Shown here: piece by piece, positions 1-8,060 of the stretch
Position numbering within the stretch: the stretch's first letter is position 1
How the letters are laid out: each line of letters opens with the position of its first letter
NCBI GenBank assembly: GCA_900314935.1
Contig: OMXE01000003.1
Span: 1 to 64,000, forward strand
Direction: 5' to 3'
DNA from: an uncultured Prevotella sp.
GTDB taxonomy: Bacteria > Bacteroidota > Bacteroidia > Bacteroidales > Bacteroidaceae
Length of the DNA stretch: 64,000 bases
Translations under genes and position numbers: made by a program
Notes under the pieces: model-generated
Seen by the model: only the letters and a program-made list of their open reading frames with translations
What the model was told of the DNA's origin: nothing
Databases searched by the model: none

Positions 1-393
1 ACTCGTCTGCTCCAGACTACTGCATCTCATGAAGGGTGTGCGGTAGTCGATGTTGCTTTCCTCATCTGTGAAAGTTACATGCATGTGGAATGGTTTATCA
101 TCGACTTTCTCCGTCTGATAAATCTGGATGCTGTTGTCGCTATGTATCAAGACTGATGGATACTTAGCCAAGAACTTCTCCGTGGGATTTACCACATAGC
201 AACAGGTATCGCCATAATATAGTAGAGGTACATCATATTGCTTATCAGCAAATCCACTCCAGACGCTATCGTTGATGACCACTTTAAGGGCATAGACATA
301 TTGCATCCTCTCAACATCCTTGTTAAGCCTCTGTGCATCGGCTGACATGGCGACGAGGGCGACTAGTGCGGTGATGATGGTTTTCTTGTTCAT
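1..393 (-). CDS. Secreted protein of unknown function, partial (C-terminus beyond window edge)
   Basis: The frame is open from an ATG at 393-391 down to base 1, so 131 codons are visible and the rest lies outside the window. Residues 1-21 form a clear signal peptide (MNKK, then a hydrophobic stretch, then SADAQ), so the product is exported. The visible mature part is about 110 residues, mixed in composition, with paired cysteines (DTCCYV near residue 64) and no motif I can name. It follows the GNAT gene by 20 bases on the same strand and probably shares its promoter. I do not recognise the family. Confidence 0.75.
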   Translation of the reverse strand, partial: MNKKTIITALVALVAMSADAQRLNKDVERMQYVYALKVVINDSVWSGFADKQYDVPLLYYGDTCCYVVNPTEKFLAKYPSVLIHSDNSIQIYQTEKVDDKPFHMHVTFTDEESNIDYRTPFMRCSSLEQTS

Positions 394-413
394 TGATTTA
401 TTTTGATTATGCT

Positions 414-905
414 TTATCTTGTTTCTTTTGTCAATACGTAAATGAGCAAGTCATAAACATTCCCATCCTTTATGACAGCATTTGGTATAGTACCTTTATA
501 CTTGAAGCCATTCTTCAGTAGCACCCTTATTGAAGCAATGTTTGGCTGAAAGACATTGGCCGTTATTTGTTCAAGCGATAAGATCTTGAATGCAATGGAG
601 CATACCTGTCTGACTACTTCTGTGCCAATCCCTTTGTTTGAATATTCATTGAGAAGCATATAACCGATTTCTGCATCATCATCTTTCTTCTCAACCGATA
701 TGCTGCCTATGGGTTTCCCATCATATACAATAGCTCGATAGATACCAGTAATTGCATCATTATTGGTAACCATCTTCAACCATTCTTCCGCATCCTTTTC
801 CGTATAAGGATAGGGCAGACGGTCTGAAAGGAAACGCCTGTCAACGGCATTACACAGGCTTGTCAGTTCCATTTTGTCTGACAGCGTCCAATGTCTTAGT
901 TCCAT
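414..905 (-). CDS. GNAT family N-acetyltransferase (RimJ/RimL-like)
   Basis: This is a 163-residue single-domain acetyltransferase that would transfer an acetyl group from acetyl-CoA to an amine, either a protein N-terminus or a small molecule; the substrate cannot be read from sequence. The fold signature is the segment EIGYMLLNEYSNKGIGTEVV (about residues 79-98), whose N-K-G-I-G part is the acetyl-CoA pyrophosphate loop, followed by NIASIRVLLKNGFKYKG, the typical C-terminal 'N..S..l..k.GF...G' motif. A TAACTTTG promoter element sits 31 bases upstream of the ATG, inside the remnant ORF that precedes it. The secreted-protein gene follows closely downstream. Confidence 0.85.
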   Translation of the reverse strand: MELRHWTLSDKMELTSLCNAVDRRFLSDRLPYPYTEKDAEEWLKMVTNNDAITGIYRAIVYDGKPIGSISVEKKDDDAEIGYMLLNEYSNKGIGTEVVRQVCSIAFKILSLEQITANVFQPNIASIRVLLKNGFKYKGTIPNAVIKDGNVYDLLIYVLTKETR

Positions 906-915
906 ATTCAGAGGT

Positions 916-1128
916 TCATTTTGCTTGTTTGGGTTGCAAAGTTACAAAAAAGCACTTGACATAGACCCCTTTTGCTATACGGCTGATAATACCTTCTTTC
1001 TCAAAGATTGCCAATAGCTTTGTGACATACTCCACATCATATTGTGGAAAGGAAGACACGAAGTAAACCTCTCCAAACTTGCCGTGGGCAATCTTGCTCT
1101 TAATCTTGTTAACTACAGCGTCTTGCAT
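916..1128 (-). pseudogene. Truncated AbiEi-antitoxin-like / DUF6088-type winged-helix protein
   Basis: The 70-residue reading frame begins like the N-terminal wing-helix domain of AbiEi/DUF6088 antitoxin proteins: a basic start (NKIKSKIAHGKFGEVYFVSS), then LAIFEKEGIISRIAKGVYVK, which matches the 'l..L.k.G.i.rl.rGvY' pattern of that family. Full members continue for another 60-200 residues. Here the similarity stops at GVYVK, and the last 13 codons run through the TAACTTTG promoter of the downstream GNAT gene. The simplest reading is a decayed antitoxin remnant, with the toxin partner lost. Family assignment is from memory of the motif. Confidence 0.5.
937..944 (-). promoter_or_regulatory. Bacteroidales -7 promoter element (TAACTTTG) of the GNAT gene
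   Basis: On the minus strand this reads TAACTTTG, matching the TAnnTTTG element used by the Bacteroidetes primary sigma factor. It would start transcription about 25-27 bases before the acetyltransferase ATG. Confidence 0.6.
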
Positions 1129-1312
1129 ATAGATATTGGTTTGATTTTGGTCGGAATGATTTTTCCCTTGAAATTATGTTTTCTTGACTAGAAAGTGTCA
1201 TTTGTTGTCATTTGAACAGCATTTCCATGAGTTTCTGATAGGTGTTATAGTTAAAATGCCTTCGGAGAGAGAAATTTTAATAATATCGTATCAACAAATA
1301 AAGAAAAAGAAG

Positions 1313-1320
1313 TATATTTG
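1313..1320 (+). promoter_or_regulatory. -7 promoter element (TATATTTG) of crcB
   Basis: TATATTTG matches TAnnTTTG and lies 16 bases before the crcB ATG, which leaves a leader of about 11 nucleotides. That is too short for a fluoride riboswitch, and none is visible. Confidence 0.55.
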
Positions 1321-1336
1321 CATTCAATATAAGATT

Positions 1337-1708
1337 ATGATAGTTTTGAAGGATATTTTGCTTGTAGGAGCAGGTAGTTTCTTAGGAGGTATTGCCCGAT
1401 ATCTTATCGCATTGGTCATGAAAGGATTCAGTGCCTCCTTCCCATGGGCAACCATGACTGCAAACATTGTTGGCTGTTTGCTCATAGGTATATTATGGGC
1501 TACGTTCAATCGTACTAACCCCTCGTCACAGTTGAACCTTTTTCTGACAGCTGGATTCTGCGGCGGATTTACCACATTCTCAACATTCTCAAAAGAGAGT
1601 TTGAACCTATTACAAACCGGAAACTATACAGCCTTCTGTCTGTATGCCCTTGGTAGCGTTGTTTTAGGCATCCTTGCTGTCGCGTTAGGCTTCGCATTGG
1701 CAAAGTGA
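1337..1708 (+). CDS. crcB: Fluoride-specific ion channel CrcB/FluC
   Basis: The product is a 123-residue, four-helix inner-membrane channel that lets fluoride leave the cell; the family works as a dual-topology dimer. Diagnostic segments are GAGSFLGGIARY near the N-terminus, TMTANIVGCLLIGIL with the conserved pore asparagine, and GFCGGFTTFSTFSKE, the FluC signature carrying the phenylalanines and the sodium/fluoride site. An upstream in-frame start would add 51 basic, non-membrane residues and pass through the promoter, so I chose the ATG at 1337. The next gene follows after 23 bases, so the two are probably cotranscribed. Confidence 0.93.
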   Translation: MIVLKDILLVGAGSFLGGIARYLIALVMKGFSASFPWATMTANIVGCLLIGILWATFNRTNPSSQLNLFLTAGFCGGFTTFSTFSKESLNLLQTGNYTAFCLYALGSVVLGILAVALGFALAK

Positions 1709-1731
1709 ATCACTTCCAAATAACTTTTGAT

Positions 1732-2154
1732 ATGAAAAAGAATTACAAGGTGAAACGTACTAAGGAAGCAACTGCAATTGAAATCCTCTGTGGATTGATC
1801 ATGCTTGCTTCTTTTATACTTAGCATCATTCTTATGACGACAGACCGTCATCATGGAGCAGGTATGCTCATACAATCAATGATATTCGGTTTCTGTATCT
1901 TCCTGACGCTTTTTCTGGTGTATAGTCCTGAGGCATTTATTATTCCTGACGATGCAAACGATGAGATGTTCAATGTTACAGTCCGTTTCTTACGTTATAC
2001 AAGCATCATCATGTCTCTGTTGTCGCTCAGTATTACGGTTATCGTCTTTTGGAATTTACACCCATTGCCAGTCCTTACTATCATTGGCATAGCCATGGTT
2101 GGTGTGCTCGTATGGTATTTCTTTACCTACACGAAGGCCAAACGTATTCATTGA
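1732..2154 (+). CDS. Four-helix membrane protein of unknown function
   Basis: The 140-residue product starts with a lysine/arginine-rich cytoplasmic head (MKKNYKVKRTKE) and then shows four hydrophobic segments at about residues 16-35, 45-65, 80-103 and 108-130, ending in KAKRIH. I recognise no catalytic motif or named family. A GTG overlapping the crcB stop would add nine residues; the ATG at 1732 is preferred because the basic head then fits a membrane protein. It is probably cotranscribed with crcB, but a role in fluoride handling is only a guess. Confidence 0.6.
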   Translation: MKKNYKVKRTKEATAIEILCGLIMLASFILSIILMTTDRHHGAGMLIQSMIFGFCIFLTLFLVYSPEAFIIPDDANDEMFNVTVRFLRYTSIIMSLLSLSITVIVFWNLHPLPVLTIIGIAMVGVLVWYFFTYTKAKRIH

Positions 2155-2181
2155 AGGATCATCTCAGAATACGGATTGATT

Positions 2182-2373
2182 CTACCTTACGCTAATCAGA
2201 TCAGATGCGTATCCATGTTCTATGATAGATGGATAAGCAGCATAATTAGCCTCGGTATAAGCAGTAAGATAATTGAAGTCCTGTATGTTATAATACACAC
2301 TATCGATTTGTGCATGACACCATTGCCAATTCAAGACCCAAATAAATAAGAAAAAATGTTTCTTCGTTCTCAT
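2182..2373 (-). pseudogene. Remnant of a secreted protein, signal peptide plus about 40 residues
   Basis: The 63-residue frame begins with a good signal peptide (MRTKK, hydrophobic stretch, WCHAQ) and continues IDSVYYNIQDFNYLTAYTEA before ending within about 25 more residues. The 'DFxYL...t..NY' pattern resembles the N-terminal region of Bacteroidetes secreted S41-type peptidases, but the rest of such a gene is absent. I read it as a truncated remnant. It could also be a genuine small secreted protein. Confidence 0.35.
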
Positions 2374-2546
2374 TCGATATTGTAATTAATGTTCTATCTA
2401 TTATACGAGAAACTGCGTTTATATTGCATCGACTGACGTTAATTTATCCTAACCGCAGGTCATAAAGATGGGGCGAGTCAGATACGTTTCTTCATAAACA
2501 ATCCTAATAATCCGTGCAAATATAGTGGAATTACTCAAAATATCCG

Positions 2547-2554
2547 TAACTTTG
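2547..2554 (+). promoter_or_regulatory. -7 promoter element (TAACTTTG) of the CotH/lamin-tail gene
   Basis: TAACTTTG lies 45 bases upstream of the chosen ATG at 2600, giving a leader of about 40 nucleotides. The preceding 2374-2546 stretch holds no other feature I can support. Confidence 0.6.
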
Positions 2555-2599
2555 CAGACCAAAATGGATTATTGAAAAGTGAATAAAGGATTTACAACA

Positions 2600-5500
2600 A
2601 TGAAAAAACTGTATTCAATCCTATTAGCCCTATTAAGCCCATTGACTCTATCGACAGTCTATGGAGCTGGTGACAATACGTCAACAACCCTCGTCATCAA
2701 CGAAGTGATGGCTTCGAATGCGGGCGTGGTGATGAGTCCGGCTACGAATTTCGACAGTTGGATAGAAATATACAACCCTGATACCAAGGATGTCAACCTG
2801 GCAGGTATGTACCTTAGCATTGACGCAAGCGATTTGACGATGTGGAAGATGCCCAATAGTATAGGTACTGTGCCAGCTAAGGGATTTCTGGTGGTGTGGT
2901 TAGGATCGAATGACATCAAAATCAGTCAGGCTCCTTTCAAACTCGACTGCGATGGCGGTACTATCTACCTGAGCGACAAGAACGGACAACTCATCACCAG
3001 CGTGGATTATCCCGAAGCGATGAGTCGTACTGCCTGGGCACGAACCACAGACGGTAGTGAGGAATGGAGCTGGACAGCCGATGCTACACCCGGTGCTACG
3101 AATGCAACGGCGGTTTTTGCAAGTGAAAGACTCGATGCCCCTGTGGTGAATGTGGGCAGTCAGCTGATCAACAGTACGCTTACATTTCACGTAGATATCC
3201 CACAAGGTGCCACATTGATGTATTCTACCGACGGCTCGGTGCCCACGGCAGCTCAAGAAGGTAATCCTACAAGATACTGTAAGAAGAGCACGAACGGTCA
3301 GTTTACGGTCTCAAGAACAGCTAACTATGTGTTCCGACTGTTCAAGGATGGCTATCTGCCCAGTGTTCCTGTCACCCGTAGCTTTATCCAGACAAGTAAC
3401 AAATATACCATTCCCATCATCTCTGTCGTTGGGGATGAGCGTTTCTTTACCGACCCTATGTGGGGTATTGACATAGAAGGTAGCAACGGCATATCCGGTA
3501 AAGGCAGTGATAGACCTGTGAACTGGAACCAGCCGTGGGACCGTCCTGTCAACTTCAGTTATATCAGTCCTACGGAAGGTATGCTCTTCAACCAAGATGT
3601 CAATATCAGCGTTTCTGGCGGATGGACACGAAACATCAATCCCCGTTCCATGAAACTCAAGTCGAACAAGATATTTGACGGGCAGAACCGCTTCGACTAT
3701 TCTTTCTTCCCACAAAAGCCGTTCAACCGGGACAAGGCCTTGCTGATACGTAATGGCGGTAATGATGTATGGAACAACCACGCCCGCTTTACCGATCCGG
3801 CTTTGACAACCGTCATCCAGCGTTCTGGCATCGACCTCGATGTGCAGTCGACGGTGCAGGTGGCGGAATACATCAACGGAGAATTCAAGGGCATCCTCAA
3901 CCTGCGCGAGACCAGTAACGACAAGTTCGTGTATGCGAACTATGGCTACGATGATGAGGAAATTGACATGTTTGAGAATGGTGAGTTCAATAACGGTGAC
4001 GATGAAGCATTCAACCATCTCTGTCAGTTGGCCCAGCGCATCAATAATGAAGGCGTCTATGAAGAAGTGAAACGGTTGCTCGATGTTGATGAGTTTGCCA
4101 ACTATATGGCTGCAGAGATGTACCTCGGTAATGACGATTGGCCAGAAAACAACATCAAGGCTTACCGCAGTCGTAACGACGGACGGTACCGCTATATCTG
4201 CTTCGACCTCGATTATGCTTTCAATCCATGGAACAGGAATACGTTTAACGAGGTGCTTGACCAGCATGATGATGTTGAAACGGTTAGTTTGTTCCTCAAC
4301 CTGCTTAAGAACGACAGCTTCCGTAGGAAGTTCATCGACACCTACTGCATTATGGCAGGCAGTGTTTTTGAGAAGAACAGAGCCAAGGCTATCGTGCAGG
4401 AATTGGCCGATGCCATGCGTCCTATGTCGGAAATTGACGGATACACACCTGACAATGCTGCCAAAAAGATTATCAGTCAGCTGCAGAACCGACTGGAAGA
4501 GATGATGACTCGTGCTCAGCAATATGGACCCATGAAACTTTCGGGGGTCAACAAACCGCAAGTAACCCTTGCTGCTGATGTGGAAGGAGCCCAACTCTTC
4601 ATCAATGACATTCAAGTGCCGTATGCTTCTTTCAACGGCAGACTCTTTGATCCTGTCACATTGGAGGCAAAAGCACCTGCCGGGTACACCTTTACAGGAT
4701 GGAAGAAATCCTCAGGAGCTACCGAGCAAGTTGTCAAGACCAACGACACATGGAAGTATTACGACAAAGGACAACAGCGTGGGACAAGTTGGCGTTCCAC
4801 CAGTTTCAATGATGCATCGTGGTCGTCAGGAGAGGCTCCCTTGGGATATAAGACACCTGGCGTGAGAACGACTGTGGGTTATGGCAGTGATGCCCAGAAC
4901 AAAAATCCCACCACCTACTTCCGTAAGTCGATAACCCTCAACGGCTCGCCAACCTCCAATGACACCTTTACCCTCAACTATCAAGTTGACGACGGCTTCA
5001 TTATCTGGGTGAACGGTCAGGATGCCGGTCGTGTGAACTTACCTAACGGTAATGTCGAGTACAATACGTTCACCACATCCTATGCAGGCGATCAGCCTCT
5101 GACAGGTACCATCGAACTGTCTCCTTTGTTGTTTAAGAAAGGTGAGAACATCATCGCTGTTGAAGTGCATAACAATAATGCTACCTCCAGCGACCTGTTC
5201 TGGTCGTGTGAACTGGTAACGACAGTAGGTGCCACCACAGGGGAAACCATCTTAACCGACCGCATCATCAGTCTGCCGGAAGGAAGTAGAATCTCGTTGG
5301 TGGCTTGTTTCACTCCAATGACCGATGGTGAACGCATGGAACAAGGTCTTACACCTGTATGTATCAACGAGGTAAGCTCGTCTAACAGCATCTATGTGAA
5401 CGAATACTACAAGCGTAACGACTGGATAGAACTCTATAACACAACAGATGCCGGTATCAATGTTGAGGGCATGTATCTGACAGACAATCTGAGTAAACCC

Positions 5501-6088
5501 AAGAAATATCAGATAACGGGCGAAGGGGCATCGACCTTCATTCCTCCCCATGGCTATCTCGTTGTCTGGTGTGACAAACTGGAACCGCTTTCACAACTAC
5601 ATTCCACTTTCAAACTTGATGCGGAAGGTGGAGACGTCATGCTGACGGCTGCCGACGAGAGTTGGAGTAACCGCATCAGTTATTATATGATGAATAGTGA
5701 CGAGACTGTTGGTCGCTATCCCGATGGTAGTAATCAAGTATATCTCATGAACTTGCCGACCATAGCGAAGGCGAATACTATCTCATCGTATGCCGTACAC
5801 CTCTCGGGTGATGATCCGTCAGGCATCCATGAGATGGTGATGCCCAATGCTGCTGATATCAGCATGAGCTATGTTCGTAATCGTCTGATTATAAGTAGTA
5901 ACCAGTCAATCGCTGCAGCAAAACTGGGTATCTATAATATCACGGGTCAGTTGATGAGTCAGCAGACCGTATCTATCACCAATGGCTATGCCGAGCAGAC
6001 TCTCGATGCACTGCCATCTGGCTGCTATATAGCTCGTCTGTCAGACGGTAATGGTCATCACACAACCTGTAAGTTCATTAAAAAGTAG
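2600..6088 (+). CDS. Secreted lamin-tail / CotH kinase-like multidomain protein with T9SS tail
   Basis: This is an exported 1162-residue protein. After a signal peptide (residues 1-24) come a lamin-tail domain (about 28-125, with INEVMASN and WIEIYNP), a chitobiase-type C-terminal domain (about 190-270, LMYSTDGSVPT), a CotH kinase-like domain (about 275-600) with GNDDWPENNIK near 511 and DLDYAF near 536, a beta-sandwich region (about 715-875, VDDGFIIWVNG), a second lamin-tail domain (about 920-1015, INEVSSSN) and a type IX secretion sorting-like tail (last 55 residues, IYNITGQL, LPSGCYIARL). CotH proteins phosphorylate secreted proteins in spore formers; the two acidic motifs are kept here, so kinase activity is possible but unproven. 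The ATG at 2600 is chosen over an upstream GTG because it starts the signal peptide directly. Confidence 0.88.
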   Translation: MKKLYSILLALLSPLTLSTVYGAGDNTSTTLVINEVMASNAGVVMSPATNFDSWIEIYNPDTKDVNLAGMYLSIDASDLTMWKMPNSIGTVPAKGFLVVWLGSNDIKISQAPFKLDCDGGTIYLSDKNGQLITSVDYPEAMSRTAWARTTDGSEEWSWTADATPGATNATAVFASERLDAPVVNVGSQLINSTLTFHVDIPQGATLMYSTDGSVPTAAQEGNPTRYCKKSTNGQFTVSRTANYVFRLFKDGYLPSVPVTRSFIQTSNKYTIPIISVVGDERFFTDPMWGIDIEGSNGISGKGSDRPVNWNQPWDRPVNFSYISPTEGMLFNQDVNISVSGGWTRNINPRSMKLKSNKIFDGQNRFDYSFFPQKPFNRDKALLIRNGGNDVWNNHARFTDPALTTVIQRSGIDLDVQSTVQVAEYINGEFKGILNLRETSNDKFVYANYGYDDEEIDMFENGEFNNGDDEAFNHLCQLAQRINNEGVYEEVKRLLDVDEFANYMAAEMYLGNDDWPENNIKAYRSRNDGRYRYICFDLDYAFNPWNRNTFNEVLDQHDDVETVSLFLNLLKNDSFRRKFIDTYCIMAGSVFEKNRAKAIVQELADAMRPMSEIDGYTPDNAAKKIISQLQNRLEEMMTRAQQYGPMKLSGVNKPQVTLAADVEGAQLFINDIQVPYASFNGRLFDPVTLEAKAPAGYTFTGWKKSSGATEQVVKTNDTWKYYDKGQQRGTSWRSTSFNDASWSSGEAPLGYKTPGVRTTVGYGSDAQNKNPTTYFRKSITLNGSPTSNDTFTLNYQVDDGFIIWVNGQDAGRVNLPNGNVEYNTFTTSYAGDQPLTGTIELSPLLFKKGENIIAVEVHNNNATSSDLFWSCELVTTVGATTGETILTDRIISLPEGSRISLVACFTPMTDGERMEQGLTPVCINEVSSSNSIYVNEYYKRNDWIELYNTTDAGINVEGMYLTDNLSKPKKYQITGEGASTFIPPHGYLVVWCDKLEPLSQLHSTFKLDAEGGDVMLTAADESWSNRISYYMMNSDETVGRYPDGSNQVYLMNLPTIAKANTISSYAVHLSGDDPSGIHEMVMPNAADISMSYVRNRLIISSNQSIAAAKLGIYNITGQLMSQQTVSITNGYAEQTLDALPSGCYIARLSDGNGHHTTCKFIKK

Positions 6089-6105
6089 GTTGATTGCTGG
6101 TTACT

Positions 6106-7467
6106 TTACTTCCTGACCACTTCACGCTCAAAGAAGTCCAGGAAGAAAGGCCAGTTGGGACCAGCTTCATGACCACCGTGATGCTGGCGATAGGTGAGAC
6201 GACCTTCCATCAGACCGTTGTCCATGCCGGGGAAGAGGTCGGTGCCTACGCCTTTATAGCCAAGCAGCTCATATACGGGTGACGCCTTTGAGGTAGATAT
6301 AAACGAACCTACCACATCCTGCCATTTATCGCCGTTCCAGCTTCCGGTGGAGATAAAACAAGCACGTGGAGCACAGAGTGCTATCAACTCGTGTTGATCT
6401 ACCGGCAGGTCGTTTTCTGTCATGGGATCGGTACCATATTTGATCAGGTTGCCGCATACCCAGTGGTACTCCTCATGTGAGACGATATTGCCGATGCTCT
6501 CACCGCAGTCGCGACGCCAGCCTGCTGCGCCAGCCTTGCCAGATGAAGCGATGAATCCTGCTGCGACACGCTCGTCAAAGGCCATGGCCACGAGTGAGGC
6601 TTTGCCATAACGAGAAACACCTTCGATGGCGCACTTCGTAGCATCGAATGTCTTGTCGGTTTCAAAATAGTCTATCAGACGGGACAATCCCCAGCCCCAG
6701 GCACGCAACGAGCCCCAGTCTGTTGGCTGGCGATGCTCTCCCTTGTTGCACAGACCGATAATGCCGTTGGTCAGTCCTGATCCAGCATCGGCCTGGATGG
6801 ACGAGGGGTTGATGGTGGCGGCAGCCCAACCACGTTCTATCACCATCTGCTTCCATGATACGCCTCCACCAAAGGTGCGGAGGGGATCACCGCCTCCGAA
6901 TCCGAATTCGATGATCACGGGTATGTTCTGCTTTCCGTTATCAGGATATACCACATTGGCCTGAATCTCGACCTTGATGGAAGGATAGCTGGAGTTATCG
7001 ACCGTACCTTTTAGATAACGTACCACCACAGGATTTCCAGCAAAGTCCTTCTTTTCCTCATTGGTGACTTCCCATTTTACACCGGGCACATTGTCGGGAA
7101 TACGACCATAGACATTGTCCTCGAACAGACGTACTATCTCCGGGCGACGTACCTTTTGCCACATCTTGGCGCTGGTGACCTTCTTGCCGCTTTCTGTAAC
7201 GAGCGGATCTGGATAGAAAGGGTAGGGGTTTGCGATGAGCTCATCATAGTTGGGGTGCTTGCTCTCATCCTGACTGTTAGGCTGACGACCTTCACGGGGC
7301 TGACCGACTCCCACTTTTGCTAGCATGTCGGCATAATCGGCTGCTGCAATCTTGCGAAGGCTGTCCTGGTTTGCGCGGTTTCCGCCTCCGAACATGAACT
7401 GTGCATTTGCTGTAAACGGGATGCAAGCCATAAGCATTGCCCCTAAGAAGAACTTGATGGTTTTCAT
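6106..7467 (-). CDS. Secreted glucuronoyl esterase, CE15-type alpha/beta hydrolase
   Basis: The 453-residue exported enzyme has a signal peptide at residues 1-23. The family cleaves the ester between 4-O-methyl-glucuronic acid on xylan and lignin alcohols. The nucleophile elbow is GVSRYGK (Ser near 281), which fits the CE15 'G.SR.GK' signature, and HHGGHEAGPNWP near residue 429 supplies the catalytic histidine. The segment GFGGGDPLRTFGGG forms the oxyanion side and DQHELIALCAPRA leads to the acid region. Family enzymes usually have Cys or His after the first Gly, and here it is Val. It converges on the CotH gene with only 17 bases between stop codons. Together with the GH10 xylanase at 56.2-58.1 kb it fits glucuronoxylan breakdown. 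Confidence 0.82.
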   Translation of the reverse strand: MKTIKFFLGAMLMACIPFTANAQFMFGGGNRANQDSLRKIAAADYADMLAKVGVGQPREGRQPNSQDESKHPNYDELIANPYPFYPDPLVTESGKKVTSAKMWQKVRRPEIVRLFEDNVYGRIPDNVPGVKWEVTNEEKKDFAGNPVVVRYLKGTVDNSSYPSIKVEIQANVVYPDNGKQNIPVIIEFGFGGGDPLRTFGGGVSWKQMVIERGWAAATINPSSIQADAGSGLTNGIIGLCNKGEHRQPTDWGSLRAWGWGLSRLIDYFETDKTFDATKCAIEGVSRYGKASLVAMAFDERVAAGFIASSGKAGAAGWRRDCGESIGNIVSHEEYHWVCGNLIKYGTDPMTENDLPVDQHELIALCAPRACFISTGSWNGDKWQDVVGSFISTSKASPVYELLGYKGVGTDLFPGMDNGLMEGRLTYRQHHGGHEAGPNWPFFLDFFEREVVRK

Positions 7468-7520
7468 AACTTTATAGTTTAATACTGTACATATTACGAG
7501 TAATGATATCTATTTCTGTG

Positions 7521-7528
7521 CAAAGATA
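7521..7528 (-). promoter_or_regulatory. -7 promoter element (TATCTTTG) of the CE15 esterase
   Basis: The minus strand reads TATCTTTG 53 bases before the esterase ATG. It is divergent from the promoter at 7653-7660. Confidence 0.6.
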
Positions 7529-7652
7529 GATAAAATCCTTCATATAATGACCGGAATTACAAAAAATCGTATTATTTGGCAAATTCATATTAAATCCGAC
7601 AATTTGGTAAACATAATCTGAGCATATTCTTCCAATATGTTCAGAAAAAGTG

Positions 7653-7660
7653 TATCTTTG
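7653..7660 (+). promoter_or_regulatory. -7 promoter element (TATCTTTG) of the small secreted protein / carbohydrate-binding pair
   Basis: TATCTTTG lies 25 bases upstream of the ATG at 7686, so the leader is about 20 nucleotides. Together with 7521-7528 it makes a divergent promoter region. Confidence 0.6.
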
Positions 7661-7685
7661 CAGCAAATTTCTAAAAACTACGTAT

Positions 7686-8060
7686 ATGAAGAAACTATTT
7701 CTTTTTTTGATGCTCCTGTTAGGAACATTTACAGCTCATGCTGAGGATTACCCCTATCTGACCTTTGAGATGACCGATGGGGCGAGGGTATCTGTATCGA
7801 CATCGTCGCTAACCATGTCATTCTCGGGAACTACACTGAAAGCTGGTGATCAGTCGTTCACCGTTTCGAATCTGAGTAAGATGTATTTCTCTGACCATGA
7901 CGAATCAACAGGCATCGAAACGCTCTATGTTTCTGACTGGAATGAAATAACTGACATATATGACTTGAATGGTAAGAAGGTAACGAAAGACCAGATGCAG
8001 AAAGGCGTATATGTGGTACGTAGCAAGAAAGGAACCCATAAAATGACTGTGAACCCATGA
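7686..8060 (+). CDS. Small secreted protein with degenerate T9SS-type tail
   Basis: The product is 124 residues: a signal peptide (1-19), a beta-rich core of about 55 residues (YLTFEMTDGARVSV to LSKMYFSDHDE), and an ending IYDLNGKKVTKDQMQKGVYV plus KMTV that resembles the last part of type IX secretion sorting domains. The core resembles the first 50 mature residues of the next protein (pattern 'l.f...G....y....m.FSG.t....g..f.l..ls.i...'). The stop overlaps the next start as ATGA, so the two are translationally coupled and probably act together at the cell surface. Function unknown. Confidence 0.75.
   Translation: MKKLFLFLMLLLGTFTAHAEDYPYLTFEMTDGARVSVSTSSLTMSFSGTTLKAGDQSFTVSNLSKMYFSDHDESTGIETLYVSDWNEITDIYDLNGKKVTKDQMQKGVYVVRSKKGTHKMTVNP

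Noticed and set aside
1184..1336. N-terminal extension of CrcB and a fluoride riboswitch
   Set aside because: The extension is basic and crosses the TATATTTG promoter element; the remaining leader is too short for a riboswitch.
2579..2599. GTG start seven codons upstream of the CotH gene start
   Set aside because: The ATG at 2600 begins directly with a standard signal peptide, so the extension is unnecessary.
3311..4615. A 434-codon open frame antisense to the CotH/lamin-tail gene
   Set aside because: The plus-strand frame has a signal peptide, recognisable domains and a promoter; the antisense frame has none and is a by-product of codon composition.
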